64,000 bases of DNA from Sphingomonas pseudosanguinis (GCF_014196255.1 NZ_JACIDH010000014.1:22859-86858); one strand, 5' to 3'. Numbered from the stretch's first letter, positions 37,204 to 45,790 are shown. The notes: generated by a model not told the origin, from the letters alone. Program-made: numbers and translations.

Positions 37204-37821
37204 CTAAGGGGTGCGGCGCATACCGTGCCCCTTTTTCTTGCGCACCGTCAGGATCGGCCGAAGCGGCTCAAGACGGTGATTAAGATTCCGCGCTCGGCAC
37301 ATGACGGCGTCATGGCTCGTGCCGAAATTCCGCATTGCCTCTTTAACGCTACGGCACGAACGGAATGCGCTGGCAGGCATTAGAAATGCCGCCGCGAAGA
37401 TGTTCGCTTGCCGCTCCGGGTCGTGCAGAGGCTGATATTCGTCGGAGAAAGCGCGGTAGGTGGGCAAGCCGCAATGCAGCACCAGATGCCCAAACTCGTG
37501 CGCCGCCGTGAAACGGGCCCGCCCATCGCCACGCTCAAGCGCTTGGTAAACGCTGTTCGTGAGCTTGATGATCGGTCGCTGAGTGTCAGTAAGACCCTCA
37601 AGGCGCCCCATCACCTTATCTTCCTCGACATGAAACTCGTATCCTTCGATGGTGTCATAAAGCACCTGCTCAAGGATCGGCATCATTGCGACCCGACCAT
37701 CAAGGTCGAGATCGAGAGCGAGGCGAACGTTTTCTGCGATCGCCTCGAGTTCGCGTTTGGTACGTGGTGCCACGATACGGTCATTATGGCGCGAGATCTC
37801 GGTACTGTCGGAATTATCCAC
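37204..37821 (-). CDS. ImmA/IrrE-family metallopeptidase
   Basis: 205 residues. AAHEFGHLVLHCG is the HExxH zinc motif (HEFGH), and PERQANIFAAAFLMP supplies the downstream Glu ligand. ImmA/IrrE peptidases cleave the cognate XRE repressor, so that mobile elements are induced after DNA damage or by cell signals. The GTG start overlaps the end of the XRE gene (8 bp), which indicates coupled expression. The active site looks complete. Confidence 0.88.
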   Translation of the reverse strand: MDNSDSTEISRHNDRIVAPRTKRELEAIAENVRLALDLDLDGRVAMMPILEQVLYDTIEGYEFHVEEDKVMGRLEGLTDTQRPIIKLTNSVYQALERGDGRARFTAAHEFGHLVLHCGLPTYRAFSDEYQPLHDPERQANIFAAAFLMPASAFRSCRSVKEAMRNFGTSHDAVMCRARNLNHRLEPLRPILTVRKKKGHGMRRTP

Positions 37822-38176
37822 GGTTCGTATCCTTCATAATCTCGCGCAGCTGATCCTTCTTATCTCGGGGAAGGCGAGCAAAACCCGCCGCCAGCATGGA
37901 GGCAAGAATGCGATCATCGTTCGAGGCACCCTCCTCCATCCGTATAGAATACTCGCCCATCGACACCGCAGCGGCGCGACGAAGCGCGTTTGCGTCATCA
38001 CCGATCAGGCCGAGCTCAGTCACAAACCGCTCAACAAGTTTATCCTGAAGCGGCTTAGTGCCCGTTTCGATCTGGCTCAGATACGGAACGCTTATGCCGA
38101 CCTTCTTGGCCAGGTCGCCGAGGGTCAGGTTTTGCTCCTTCCGCTCACGACGCAGCATGTTTCCGAACTGGTTCAC
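37814..38176 (-). CDS. XRE-family repressor, partner of the ImmA-like peptidase
   Basis: 120 residues. MLRRERKEQNLTLGDLAKKV, then GISVPYLSQIETG, is a Cro/C1-type HTH. The C-terminal half (SNDDRILASMLAAGFARLP) is a short helical tail that may be the peptidase target. GTG start with AGGAGG upstream. It is transcribed inward from the right end of the element, with a large palindrome just upstream. It is likely the master repressor. Confidence 0.85.
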   Translation of the reverse strand: MNQFGNMLRRERKEQNLTLGDLAKKVGISVPYLSQIETGTKPLQDKLVERFVTELGLIGDDANALRRAAAVSMGEYSIRMEEGASNDDRILASMLAAGFARLPRDKKDQLREIMKDTNRG

Positions 38177-38242
38177 ATTGACCTCCTAGTCAGAACCGCA
38201 TACTCCCAATGCGTCAGCGCCCAACGCACGACGCACCAGAAG

Positions 38243-38277
38243 TTTGCCAGACAGCAAATAGTTTGCTGGTCGGCAAA
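38243..38277. promoter_or_regulatory. 35-bp palindromic operator upstream of the XRE repressor
   Basis: TTTGCC-N3-CAGCAAA-TAG-TTTGCTG-N3-GGCAAA: 13 of 16 positions in each arm are symmetric. It lies 67 bp upstream of the repressor start, in an AT-rich stretch (GCTAGTTTTGCTAGTTAGT follows). It is a strong candidate for autoregulation by the XRE protein. Confidence 0.65.
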
Positions 38278-38371
38278 ACACAAGGCTAGTTTTGCTAGTT
38301 AGTAAAATTTTTTAGCGGCGGGACACGCATGCCTGCCGGAGGGCGCGATCGGCGACGCCAAAACGCGGTCC

Positions 38372-38393
38372 GTGATTACCCCGTGATTGCCAG
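38372..38393 (+). other. Tandem integrase arm-type sites, right
   Basis: GTGATTACCCC followed directly by GTGATTGCCAG. The second 11-mer is identical to the left-end site at 16820-16830 and in the same orientation. It lies 75 bp inside attR. Confidence 0.6.
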
Positions 38394-38468
38394 AAGCTGA
38401 TGGCAACCATAAACCCAAAGTGAAAAACCTGAGAAAACTGCGCCTCTCAGGCTATTCCATGCCTAAAA

Positions 38469-38492
38469 TGTGGTATTTCCGGTATATCCGCC
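38469..38492 (+). other. attR core, displaced trmB 3' end
   Basis: TGTGGTATTTC-C-GGTATATCCGCC, 23/24 identical to 16705-16728, followed by AGTAA. Reading on from the element it still encodes WYFRYIRQ-stop, so this is the original chromosomal end of trmB. Confidence 0.85.
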
Positions 38493-38513
38493 AGTAACGG
38501 CGGAGCTTGCGCG

Positions 38514-38699
38514 TCAGGACCGGAGCGCCATCCGCATCGTCGGCTTCGGCGCGGCGGCACCCAGGTTGCGGCGGGCCATCTCGGCCAGGATGACGTCGCG
38601 GTCGTCTTGGTCGGGCACCTGCTGCACGACGGCGAACGCCTCCAGCAGGGTGGCGTCGTCGACATATTCGATCAGGTCGGGATCGAGCATCGGGTTCAT
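38514..38699 (-). CDS. Small hypothetical protein
   Basis: 61 residues, acidic N-terminus (MNPMLDPDLIEYVDDATLLE) and basic C-terminus. GGGAGGA lies eight bases before the ATG. It is convergent with the original trmB end and so is probably the natural chromosomal neighbour. Function unknown. Confidence 0.55.
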   Translation of the reverse strand: MNPMLDPDLIEYVDDATLLEAFAVVQQVPDQDDRDVILAEMARRNLGAAAPKPTMRMALRS

Positions 38700-38813
38700 G
38701 GGGCGAATCCTCCCAGTCTATTTTATCAACCTATAACAAGCTGATCGCGGTCGGGTTGCCAAGAGGGACCCGGCGGACCTAATCGCCAGCGCGACGGGAT
38801 CGGGGACATCAAG

Positions 38814-39269
38814 ATGGTCGACGACAGCTGGGGCGTGACGCCGCCGCGTGGCGGGCTGCGCATCCGCACCAATGACAGCCTGGAGGAACGCGCCGCCGCG
38901 CGGGCCAAGGCGCGCGCCGAACGCGAGGGGCAGCGTGCCGCGATCATGACCGACCGGATGGAGGCGCGCGCCGCCAATCGGCTGCGCGAGACGGCGGCGC
39001 GCGAGGCCGAGCGCGCGGCGCGCCGCGAAAGCGAGATGGCCGCCGCCGCGCGCGATCCGCATGCCGCCGCCGCCAAGCGGCACCGCACCTCCGGCCGCAA
39101 GGACGTGGTGCGCGAGCAGCGCGACACGCGCGGCTATACGACCGTGGTCGACGAGGGGCGGATTCGCGAGCTGGCCAAGCGTGGTGCCTCGCTGTCCGGC
39201 CTGGCCAGCGCCTTCGGCGTATCGCAGGACGAGATCGCCGCGATCCTGGCCCAAGCGACCGAGGAATAG
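38814..39269 (+). CDS. Hypothetical charged helical protein
   Basis: 151 residues. The N-terminal two thirds is an Arg/Glu/Ala coiled-coil (ARAKARAEREGQRAAIMTDR). The C-terminal 40 residues (GRIRELAKRGASLSGLASAF, then GVSQDEI) read as a helix-turn-helix. It may be a DNA-associated protein. No family recognised with certainty. Confidence 0.6.
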   Translation: MVDDSWGVTPPRGGLRIRTNDSLEERAAARAKARAEREGQRAAIMTDRMEARAANRLRETAAREAERAARRESEMAAAARDPHAAAAKRHRTSGRKDVVREQRDTRGYTTVVDEGRIRELAKRGASLSGLASAFGVSQDEIAAILAQATEE

Positions 39270-39349
39270 CCGGAGCGGGACAGGTTCCCGCGCGCCGAAA
39301 TATATCCCCTCTTGTCGGGACGCGGCGGGCACGCCACCATTTGGCGGCC

Positions 39350-39802
39350 ATGCCGACCTTGCCCGCCGTCACTACCATCGCCCAGACGATCCAGCTGTCG
39401 CTCGCCCCGGTCTTCATGCTGGCGGCGATCGGACAGCTGCTCAACGTGCTCGCCGGACGGCTGGCGCGCGTGATCGACCGCGCCCGCGCGCTGGAGATGA
39501 TGATCCACAAGATCGATGACGGCCCCGAGCTGATCCGTCACAAATGGGAGCTGCGGCTGCTCGACCGACGCATGTCGATCATCAACGCCGCGCTGTTGAT
39601 GGCGGTGTCGAGCGCGGTGATGGCCTGCGTCGTCATCGCGGTGCTGTTCATCGCCAATATCGGCAAATATCATTTCGGCACCTGGATTGCGATCGCCTTC
39701 ATCCTGTCGGTCAGCCTGCTGATCCTGTGCCTGGTCGCCTTCACCTTCGAGGTGCGGATTTCGCTGCGCGCCATCCATGTCCGCAAGGAAATCCTGGATT
39801 GA
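39350..39802 (+). CDS. DUF2721 membrane protein
   Basis: 150 residues with three hydrophobic segments: near the N-terminus (LSLAPVFMLAAIGQLLNVLA), mid-protein (VMACVVIAVLFIANI) and late (IAIAFILSVSLLILCLVAF). A basic helix (GRLARVIDRARALE) follows the first. This is the DUF2721 pattern. Function unknown. The stop overlaps the TTG start of the next gene. Confidence 0.7.
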   Translation: MPTLPAVTTIAQTIQLSLAPVFMLAAIGQLLNVLAGRLARVIDRARALEMMIHKIDDGPELIRHKWELRLLDRRMSIINAALLMAVSSAVMACVVIAVLFIANIGKYHFGTWIAIAFILSVSLLILCLVAFTFEVRISLRAIHVRKEILD

Positions 39803-40200
39803 GCAACCTGCGTCGCGAACGCCGCCTCCTGCAGCTGGTGGTCGCCATCGCCTGCCTCGTGCCGCTGACGATCGGCGGGATCAGCGTCGCGCGCGGCCCG
39901 CAATGGCTGGGCCATCCCCCGGTCGTGCCTGCCGATCTGGACAGCCAGTTCCGCTATGTCTCGGGCATCTTCCTGGGGCTGGGCCTCGCCTTCGTCACCT
40001 GCATCCCGGCGATCGAGCGCAAGCGCGCGCGGTTCTGGCTGCTGGGCCTGCTGGTCGTGGCGGGTGGTCTGGCGCGGCTGGGGTCCTGGGCGATGGTCGG
40101 CGCGCCCTCCACGGGGCATCGGTTGGGACTGGCGATGGAACTGGTGGTCGTGCCGCTTCTTATGATGTGGCAAGCGCGGGTCGCCCGGCAGGCGCGCTGA
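39799..40200 (+). CDS. DUF4345-type small membrane protein
   Basis: 133 residues with four hydrophobic segments (LLQLVVAIACLVPLTIGGIS, then VSGIFLGLGLAFVTCIPAIE, and two more). The pattern fits DUF4345. It starts at a TTG overlapping the previous stop, so it is coupled to the DUF2721 gene. Confidence 0.6.
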   Translation: MSNLRRERRLLQLVVAIACLVPLTIGGISVARGPQWLGHPPVVPADLDSQFRYVSGIFLGLGLAFVTCIPAIERKRARFWLLGLLVVAGGLARLGSWAMVGAPSTGHRLGLAMELVVVPLLMMWQARVARQAR

Positions 40201-40223
40201 CACCGGGAGCAGGTGAAATACGC

Positions 40224-41399
40224 ATGAAAGCCCTTCGCCTGATCGCCAAGGCGGTCGCCCTGCTGCTGATCCTGGTCGGCCTGGCGGCCACCATCGTGCC
40301 GCATTATCTCGATCGTATCTATTATGAAGGCCCCGAAAGCGGCCATTATGACGGTGAGCGCTTCTTCAATCCCGATGGCGACGGCGACACGCTGCGCATG
40401 CCGCGTCCGGGAGGCCGGCGCGGGTTTCTCTGGAGCCAGTTGACCGGCGATGACGGGCGCCCCGCCTGGCCGGATACGGTCGCGGTCGACGCCTCGCGCC
40501 CGGCGGCGCGGGTGATGGGCGACGCCATGGTCGCGACCTGGATCGGCCATGCCACGGTGCTGGTCCAGACCCAGGGCCTCAACATCCTGACCGACCCGAT
40601 CTATGCCGAGCGCGCCGGCCCATTCGGCCTCGGCCCCCGGCGTGTGGCGAAGCCGGGCGTGGCGTTCGACGACCTGCCCAGAATCGACCTCGTGCTGATC
40701 AGCCACAATCATTACGACCATCTCGAACAAGCGACGCTCAAGCGGCTGTGGCAGCGCGACCGGCCGCTGGTCGTCACCAGCCTGGGCAATGACAGCGTCA
40801 TCGGTCAGGTCGGCGTACCCGCCACCGCGCTAGACTGGGGGCGTGAGCGGGTGATCCGGCCGGGCGTGTCGGTGGTCGTCACCCGCAACCATCATTGGGG
40901 CAGCCGCTGGTTCGCCGACCGCAACCGCGCGCTCTGGTCGAGCTTCGTGATCAAGCTGCCCGGCGGCAATGTCTTCTTCGCGGGCGATACCGGCATGGGC
41001 GACGGGCGCTGGCCGGCCGAGGCGGCGAAGCTCGGCCCCGTCCGCCTCGCGTTGCTGCCCATCGGCGCGTTCCGCTTCGTCCCCGGCCAGATGGCAGCGG
41101 GCAGCCATATCGGCCCGCCCCAGGCGGTGCAGATTTTCGAGCGCCTCGGTGCCTCGACCGCCATCCCCATTCATTGGGGCACGTTTCGCCTGTCCTATGA
41201 GGCCTATGACACGCCGCCGCGCCTGCTCGGCGCCGCGATGCGTTGCTCGACGGTCCAGCCTGGCGCACGCTTCGCACCGGTCCGGCTCGGGCAACCGGTG
41301 ACGATCGGGCCGGTCGTTGCCCGGCCGGTCGCGGGGCAGACCGACGATGCCACGATGCGCCGCTGTCTCGACACCCCGGCGGTCCACGCGCTGCGCTGA
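40224..41399 (+). CDS. MBL-fold hydrolase, NAPE-PLD-like
   Basis: 391 residues. An N-terminal hydrophobic anchor (LIAKAVALLLILVGLAATIV) precedes a metallo-beta-lactamase domain with THE ligand motif HNHYDH, TRNHHWGSRW, FFAGDTGMGD and the late PIHWGTF. The order and motifs resemble N-acyl-phosphatidylethanolamine phospholipase D-type hydrolases. Probably membrane-attached. The ATG at 40224 is preferred over far-upstream codons that would overlap two genes. Confidence 0.8.
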   Translation: MKALRLIAKAVALLLILVGLAATIVPHYLDRIYYEGPESGHYDGERFFNPDGDGDTLRMPRPGGRRGFLWSQLTGDDGRPAWPDTVAVDASRPAARVMGDAMVATWIGHATVLVQTQGLNILTDPIYAERAGPFGLGPRRVAKPGVAFDDLPRIDLVLISHNHYDHLEQATLKRLWQRDRPLVVTSLGNDSVIGQVGVPATALDWGRERVIRPGVSVVVTRNHHWGSRWFADRNRALWSSFVIKLPGGNVFFAGDTGMGDGRWPAEAAKLGPVRLALLPIGAFRFVPGQMAAGSHIGPPQAVQIFERLGASTAIPIHWGTFRLSYEAYDTPPRLLGAAMRCSTVQPGARFAPVRLGQPVTIGPVVARPVAGQTDDATMRRCLDTPAVHALR

Positions 41400-41534
41400 C
41401 ATCGTCACGCTGTCCTGCAACATCCGAAAGGGAGGTTGTTCGGATGCAACAGTTCGATGACAGCAAAGACTCGTGCCTACCGTTCATAGTATATCTCCTT
41501 TCACCGGAAATATCCAGCCAAAGGGAGATAGATC

Positions 41535-41894
41535 ATGGCAATGCATTCGTTCAGCGAGGAAAAAGCACAGGCCGTTTTGGACACTTTCAAGGCGCATCAT
41601 GAGATGCTGACCGCGCGCGCCAAGTCCATGAACGGCGTCGATCTGGCGGCCAGCGGCGAGTTGACGGTCCGGGCCGAATGCATCAGCGTCGCGGTCGAGA
41701 ATGGCCAGATCTGCCTGCAGCTGCCGCTCGGTTTCGGCAGCATCTGTCTGCCCATCCCCACCCCCTTCCCCGATGGCACCGCCGCGCAGGCCTGCCTCGA
41801 CATCTGCACGCCCTATTGGGTTCCCACCGGCGTCAAGATCACCATTTCGATCGCTGGCCATGTCGTCCTGACCAAGGTCGTCGGCAAGTGCTGA
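41535..41894 (+). CDS. Hypothetical protein with six cysteines
   Basis: 119 residues. After a helical N-terminal third, the rest is beta-rich and Cys/Pro-rich ([43 protein letters not shown], ending VVGKC). No signal peptide is visible. AAGGGAGATAGATC precedes the ATG, a good ribosome site. No family recognised. Confidence 0.6.
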   Translation: MAMHSFSEEKAQAVLDTFKAHHEMLTARAKSMNGVDLAASGELTVRAECISVAVENGQICLQLPLGFGSICLPIPTPFPDGTAAQACLDICTPYWVPTGVKITISIAGHVVLTKVVGKC

Positions 41895-41992
41895 TCTGAC
41901 GGGATGGGCCGGCCCCTCACGAGGTCGGCCCATCTTTCCGACCTGCATTTCCATGGGGTGACGAAACGGGAACAGATACCCATATTCCCCTC

Positions 41993-44185
41993 ATGGCGAT
42001 CCAAATCCGCACCACCCTCGACGAGCCCGAAACCGGGGTCAGCTTCATCCCCCACCGCCCGTCGCGCCCCGAAAAGGCCGAAGGGGGCAAGCGGTTCGAG
42101 CTGGTGACGGACTATACGCCGAACGGCGACCAGCCCGCCGCGATCAAGGAACTGACGGCGGCGGCCCGCGCGGGCGACAAGGATCAGGTGCTGCTGGGCG
42201 TCACCGGATCGGGCAAGACCTTCACCATGGCCAAGGTGATCGAGGAATTGCAGCGCCCCGCGCTGATCCTCGCGCCCAACAAGATTCTCGCCGCGCAGCT
42301 CTATGGGGAGTTCAAGAACTTCTTCCCCAACAACGCGGTCGAATATTTCGTCAGCTATTACGACTATTACCAGCCAGAGGCCTATGTGCCCCGGTCCGAC
42401 ACCTATATCGAGAAGGAAAGCTCGATCAACGAGTCGATCGACCGGATGCGCCACTCGGCGACGCGGGCGCTGCTGGAACGCGATGACGTCATCATCGTCG
42501 CCTCGGTGTCGTGCCTCTACGGTATCGGCTCGGTCGAGACCTATTCGGCGATGATCTTCGACCTGAAAAAGGGCCAAAGCGTCGACCAGCGCGAGATCAT
42601 CCGCAAGCTCGTCGCGCTCCAGTACAAACGCAACGACGCCGCCTTCATGCGCGGCAATTTCCGGGTGCGGGGCGACAATCTCGAAATCTTCCCCTCGCAC
42701 TATGAGGATTCTGCCTGGCGCATCTCGTTCTTCGGTGACGAGATCGAGGAGATCGTCGAGTTCGATCCGCTGACCGGGAAAAAGGTCGCGAGCCTCAACT
42801 CGGTACGCATCTACGCCAACAGCCACTATGTGACGCCCGGCCCGACGATGAAGCAGGCGGTCGAGGCGATCAAGTTCGAGCTGGCCGAACGGCTGAAGGA
42901 ACTGGAGATCGAGGGCAAGCTGCTGGAACGCCAGCGGCTGGAGCAACGCACGAACTTCGATCTCGAGATGATCGCCGCCACGGGATCGTGCAACGGCATC
43001 GAGAATTACAGCCGCTTCCTGACCGGCCGCCTGCCCGGCGAGCCGCCGCCAACCTTGTTCGAATATCTGCCTGAAAACGCGGTGCTGTTCGTCGACGAGA
43101 GCCACGTCACCATCGGCCAGATCAACGGCATGTCGCGCGGCGACCATCGGCGCAAGATCACGCTGGCCGAGTACGGCTTCCGGCTCCCGTCCGCGATCGA
43201 CAACCGGCCGCTGCGCTTCAACGAATGGGACGCGATGCGCCCGCAGACGGTCAGCGTCTCGGCCACGCCCGGCAATTGGGAGATGGAGCAGACCGGCGGC
43301 GTCTTCGTCGAACAGGTCATCCGCCCCACCGGCCTGATCGACCCGCCGGTCGAGATCAAGCCGGTCGAGGAACAGGTCCAGGATCTGATCATCGAGGCGC
43401 GCAAGACGACCGAGCTCGGCTATCGCACCCTCGTCACCACGCTGACCAAGCGGATGGCGGAGGACCTGACCGAATATATGCACGAGGCGGGGATCAAGGT
43501 CCGCTACATGCACTCGGACGTCGAGACGCTGGAGCGTATCGAGCTGATCCGCGACTTGCGGCTGGGTGTGTATGACGTGCTGATCGGCATCAACCTGCTG
43601 CGCGAAGGGTTGGACATCCCCGAATGCGGGCTGGTCGCAATCCTCGACGCCGACAAGGAAGGCTTCCTGCGTTCCGAAACCTCGCTGATCCAGACGATCG
43701 GGCGCGCGGCGCGTAACGTCGACGGGCGCGTGATCCTCTATGCCGACCGGATCACCGGATCGATGGAACGCGCCATGTCGGAGACGTCACGGCGTCGCGA
43801 GAAGCAGATGGCGTATAATGCCGAGCACGGCATCACGCCGCAGACGATCCGCCGCCAGATCGGCGACATCATCGCGCATGTGGCGTCGGGCGATCAGGTG
43901 ACCGTGCCGATCGACGAGGACCGTCCGCACATGGTCGGCCACAACCTGCGCGCCTATATCGAGGAACTCGAGAAGAAGATGCGCAAGGCCGCCGCCGACC
44001 TGGAATTCGAGGAGGCGGGCCGGTTGCGCGATGAAATCCGCCAGCTGGAGAATGAAGAACTGGGTCTGCCCGTGCATGAGCAGAAGGCCCCGATCATGGG
44101 GCGGTCCAACGAGGGCAAGCCGGGGACGCGCAAGACGCGGTTTGGGAAGAGCAAGAAGTTCGCCAGTGGGCGGAAGGCGAATTGA
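41993..44185 (+). CDS. uvrB: Excinuclease ABC subunit UvrB
   Basis: 730 residues. Walker A is GVTGSGKT, the beta-hairpin region is [20 protein letters not shown], helicase motifs include [10 protein letters not shown] and [10 protein letters not shown], and [20 protein letters not shown] is motif V. A C-terminal UVR domain ([20 protein letters not shown]) binds UvrC. It loads on DNA damage handed over by UvrA. Length and motifs are complete. Confidence 0.97.
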   Translation: MAIQIRTTLDEPETGVSFIPHRPSRPEKAEGGKRFELVTDYTPNGDQPAAIKELTAAARAGDKDQVLLGVTGSGKTFTMAKVIEELQRPALILAPNKILAAQLYGEFKNFFPNNAVEYFVSYYDYYQPEAYVPRSDTYIEKESSINESIDRMRHSATRALLERDDVIIVASVSCLYGIGSVETYSAMIFDLKKGQSVDQREIIRKLVALQYKRNDAAFMRGNFRVRGDNLEIFPSHYEDSAWRISFFGDEIEEIVEFDPLTGKKVASLNSVRIYANSHYVTPGPTMKQAVEAIKFELAERLKELEIEGKLLERQRLEQRTNFDLEMIAATGSCNGIENYSRFLTGRLPGEPPPTLFEYLPENAVLFVDESHVTIGQINGMSRGDHRRKITLAEYGFRLPSAIDNRPLRFNEWDAMRPQTVSVSATPGNWEMEQTGGVFVEQVIRPTGLIDPPVEIKPVEEQVQDLIIEARKTTELGYRTLVTTLTKRMAEDLTEYMHEAGIKVRYMHSDVETLERIELIRDLRLGVYDVLIGINLLREGLDIPECGLVAILDADKEGFLRSETSLIQTIGRAARNVDGRVILYADRITGSMERAMSETSRRREKQMAYNAEHGITPQTIRRQIGDIIAHVASGDQVTVPIDEDRPHMVGHNLRAYIEELEKKMRKAAADLEFEEAGRLRDEIRQLENEELGLPVHEQKAPIMGRSNEGKPGTRKTRFGKSKKFASGRKAN

Positions 44186-44211
44186 CTGTTGGGGGTGGGT
44201 TGCTTGGCGGT

Positions 44212-44344
44212 GGCCCTCCCCCATCCCCTCCCGCCTGCGGGAGGGGTGCGTTACCAGGCTAGCCTCAAGGCGCTTCGTCTAAGAAATTCCTGTCGCTGCC
44301 ACCGGCACGCCCCTCCCGCAAGCGGGAGGGGATGGGGGAGGGCC
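44212..44344. repeat. Paired palindromic element, family B, copy 1
   Basis: Ends GGCCCTCCCCCATCCCCTCC and its complement at 44344 enclose a centre beginning GGTGCGTTAC with AAGAAATTCCTG in the middle. The whole 133 bp is an imperfect palindrome. A second copy with the same ends and a related centre (GGTGCGTTAC, AGAGATTCCTG) lies at 50928-51058. Confidence 0.75.
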
Positions 44345-44363
44345 CTCTCCGCAAGGACCACCC

Positions 44364-44735
44364 TCACCCCAAATCCAAATTCTCCGTTCCCACCCCATAA
44401 TAGCCCGCAACGCGGTCTGCATAAGCCTGATCGAACACCGGCGCGTTGTTCGCCCAGCTCGGCCCGCCCTCCAGCAGACGGCGGTCGACGGTGATCACAT
44501 ATTGATCGCCCACCGGATCGAACTGCAACAGGCTGAACGGCACCGGATAGAAGCTCTTGCCCATGCCCAGGAACCCGCCCAGCGCCAGCACGGCATGGGT
44601 CGCACGGCCCGAGCGCTTGTGGACCATGAAAGCATGGACGCTGCCGATCGAATCGCCGTCACGGCTTTCCAGCTTCAGCGTGCCGGACACTGTCGACTGG
44701 ACGAGGATCAGGGTGGGCGTGTCGTGATCAGCCAT
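44364..44735 (-). CDS. PRC-barrel domain protein
   Basis: 123 residues. LILVQSTVSGTLKLESRDGD, then SIGSVHAFMV, begins a PRC-barrel beta fold, with GGFLGMGKSFYPVPFSLLQF following. Family members bind proteins or RNA in ribosome maturation or photosynthetic complexes; the role here is unknown. The ATG at 44735 has GGAGGTTAATT upstream. A longer in-frame start at 44942 would overlap the divergent lipoprotein gene. Confidence 0.75.
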   Translation of the reverse strand: MADHDTPTLILVQSTVSGTLKLESRDGDSIGSVHAFMVHKRSGRATHAVLALGGFLGMGKSFYPVPFSLLQFDPVGDQYVITVDRRLLEGGPSWANNAPVFDQAYADRVAGYYGVGTENLDLG

Positions 44736-44862
44736 AATTAACCTCCGTTTAGACGGCTGAACCCGTTGCCCGTGCCACCGGTTCCGATGCCCGCCGCCCC
44801 GGCACGGCCCGTCGCAGCGCGGGGTTGAGCGCGGCCCGCCGCTCGCCCATAGGCTGGGCGCG

Positions 44863-45393
44863 ATGCGTCGCCTGTCCTTTGCCCCGCTTGCCTCGACCCT
44901 GGTCCTGGCCACCGCCCTTACCGGCTGTATCCCCGCCACCACGCCGCCCCAGGCGCCGCCGCCGGTGCAGCAGGCTCCGCGCCCAGCACCGCCCGCGCCA
45001 CGTCCGGTGCTGGGGAGTGACTGGCGCGACTGGCCGCTGACGCCGGGCGACTGGCGGTATCAGCGGACGGCGCAGGGCTCGGCCTCGACATACGGTGTGG
45101 CGGGCGCGCCCCGGCTGACCCTGTCGTGCGACCTGCGCAACCGCTCGGTACGTCTGGGCCGCCCGGGATCGGTCGCGGGCAGCTGGACGATCCGTACATC
45201 GAGCACGGTGCGCAATGTCGCCGCGCAGGCGGGGGCTGCCGGGGCCGAACTGGTGCTGGCCGCCAATGACCAGTTGCTCGACGCCATGGCGTTCAGCCGG
45301 GGCCGCTTCACGATCGAACAGCCCGGCCAGCCGCCGCTGGTCATCCCGGCCTATGCCGAGATCGGGCGCGTGATCGAGGATTGCCGGGGCTGA
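44863..45393 (+). CDS. Putative lipoprotein
   Basis: 176 residues. The N-terminal LASTLVLATALTGC is a lipobox-type signal peptide with Cys22 as the lipidation site. A Pro-rich linker (PPQAPPPVQQAPRPAPPAPR) and a beta-rich domain (WRDWPLTPGDWRYQR.. IGRVIEDCRG) follow. Probably outer-membrane anchored. Function unknown. Confidence 0.75.
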   Translation: MRRLSFAPLASTLVLATALTGCIPATTPPQAPPPVQQAPRPAPPAPRPVLGSDWRDWPLTPGDWRYQRTAQGSASTYGVAGAPRLTLSCDLRNRSVRLGRPGSVAGSWTIRTSSTVRNVAAQAGAAGAELVLAANDQLLDAMAFSRGRFTIEQPGQPPLVIPAYAEIGRVIEDCRG

Positions 45394-45456
45394 CCCCGCC
45401 CGATCCGGCGGGCGCAAGATGGTCTGCCAAACATCGTTGCATTACAAGTCTTGTTT

Positions 45457-45513
45457 ATTGGCTTTCGCCTACGCACATTGGCTTTGCGCACTTTGAAAGG
45501 GCGCATTGGCTTT
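45457..45513 (+). promoter_or_regulatory. Three direct repeats ahead of the sORF
   Basis: ATTGGCTTT occurs at 45457-45465, 45477-45485 and 45505-45513, spaced by 20 and 28 bp. The last lies nine bases before the Shine-Dalgarno sequence of the short ORF. The spacing suggests a regulator array or a promoter with repeated elements. Confidence 0.4.
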
Positions 45514-45536
45514 AACTAGCGAAAGGAGGTGATCCG

Positions 45537-45593
45537 ATGTCTCATGGTTCAGCAATGGGGTCGGTTCAGTTCGTTCGGGGGACCGGCTTCTGA
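45537..45593 (+). CDS. 18-residue leader-type small ORF
   Basis: Encodes MSHGSAMGSVQFVRGTGF and a stop. AAAGGAGGTGATCC at 45522-45535 matches the complement of the 16S rRNA 3' end over 14 bases, an exceptionally strong ribosome site. About 115 bp of structured sequence and a terminator follow, with no other gene in the unit. It may be a regulatory leader peptide, a small protein mRNA or a dual-function sRNA. The rest of the 615-bp gap 45394-46008 holds a family A REP pair. Confidence 0.55.
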   Translation: MSHGSAMGSVQFVRGTGF

Positions 45594-45708
45594 CATCGGT
45601 AGGCGCGGTTCGGGGGGTATCCTCCCCCAATCAACGGTCGCGTCTGATGTCATGAGGCCCGCATGGTCTCCCGGGCTGGAGCTCTCCGGCCGCTGACCAT
45701 GTTTAGGG

Positions 45709-45750
45709 GTTGCCGGGGCCGTCGCGATGACGTCCCGGCAGCCTCTTTTC
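45709..45750 (+). terminator. Terminator of the sORF transcript
   Basis: GTTGCCGGG (45709-45717) pairs with CCCGGCAGC (45734-45742) over nine bases with a 16-base loop, followed by CTCTTTT. It closes a transcription unit of roughly 200-250 nt containing the small ORF. Confidence 0.65.
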
Positions 45751-45790
45751 ATTTGGGGGTGATCCCCTTCACTCTCCCCGCCCCCACCCT

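Larger units (their letters stand above)
16705..38492 (+). mobile_element. Integrative, mobilisable phage-like element in trmB
   Basis: About 21.8 kb bounded by a 24-bp direct repeat (16705-16728 and 38469-38492, 23/24 identical) that includes the last codons of trmB. It carries integrase, excisionase-like HTH, primase-helicase, ejection-type virion genes, a MobV relaxase, and an ImmA/IrrE plus XRE control pair. No terminase, portal, head or tail gene was recognised. Several genes are visibly less GC-rich than the core. It could be a defective prophage, a phage satellite or a mobilisable island with phage cargo. Confidence 0.9.

Noticed and set aside
16705..38492. A complete inducible prophage
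   Set aside because: No terminase, portal, major capsid, tail, holin or endolysin could be recognised, and 21.8 kb is short. I call it a phage-like integrative element instead.
39777..40223. Long N-terminal extension of the MBL hydrolase
   Set aside because: It would overlap the DUF2721 and DUF4345-type genes. The internal ATG at 40224 gives a normal membrane anchor and domain start.
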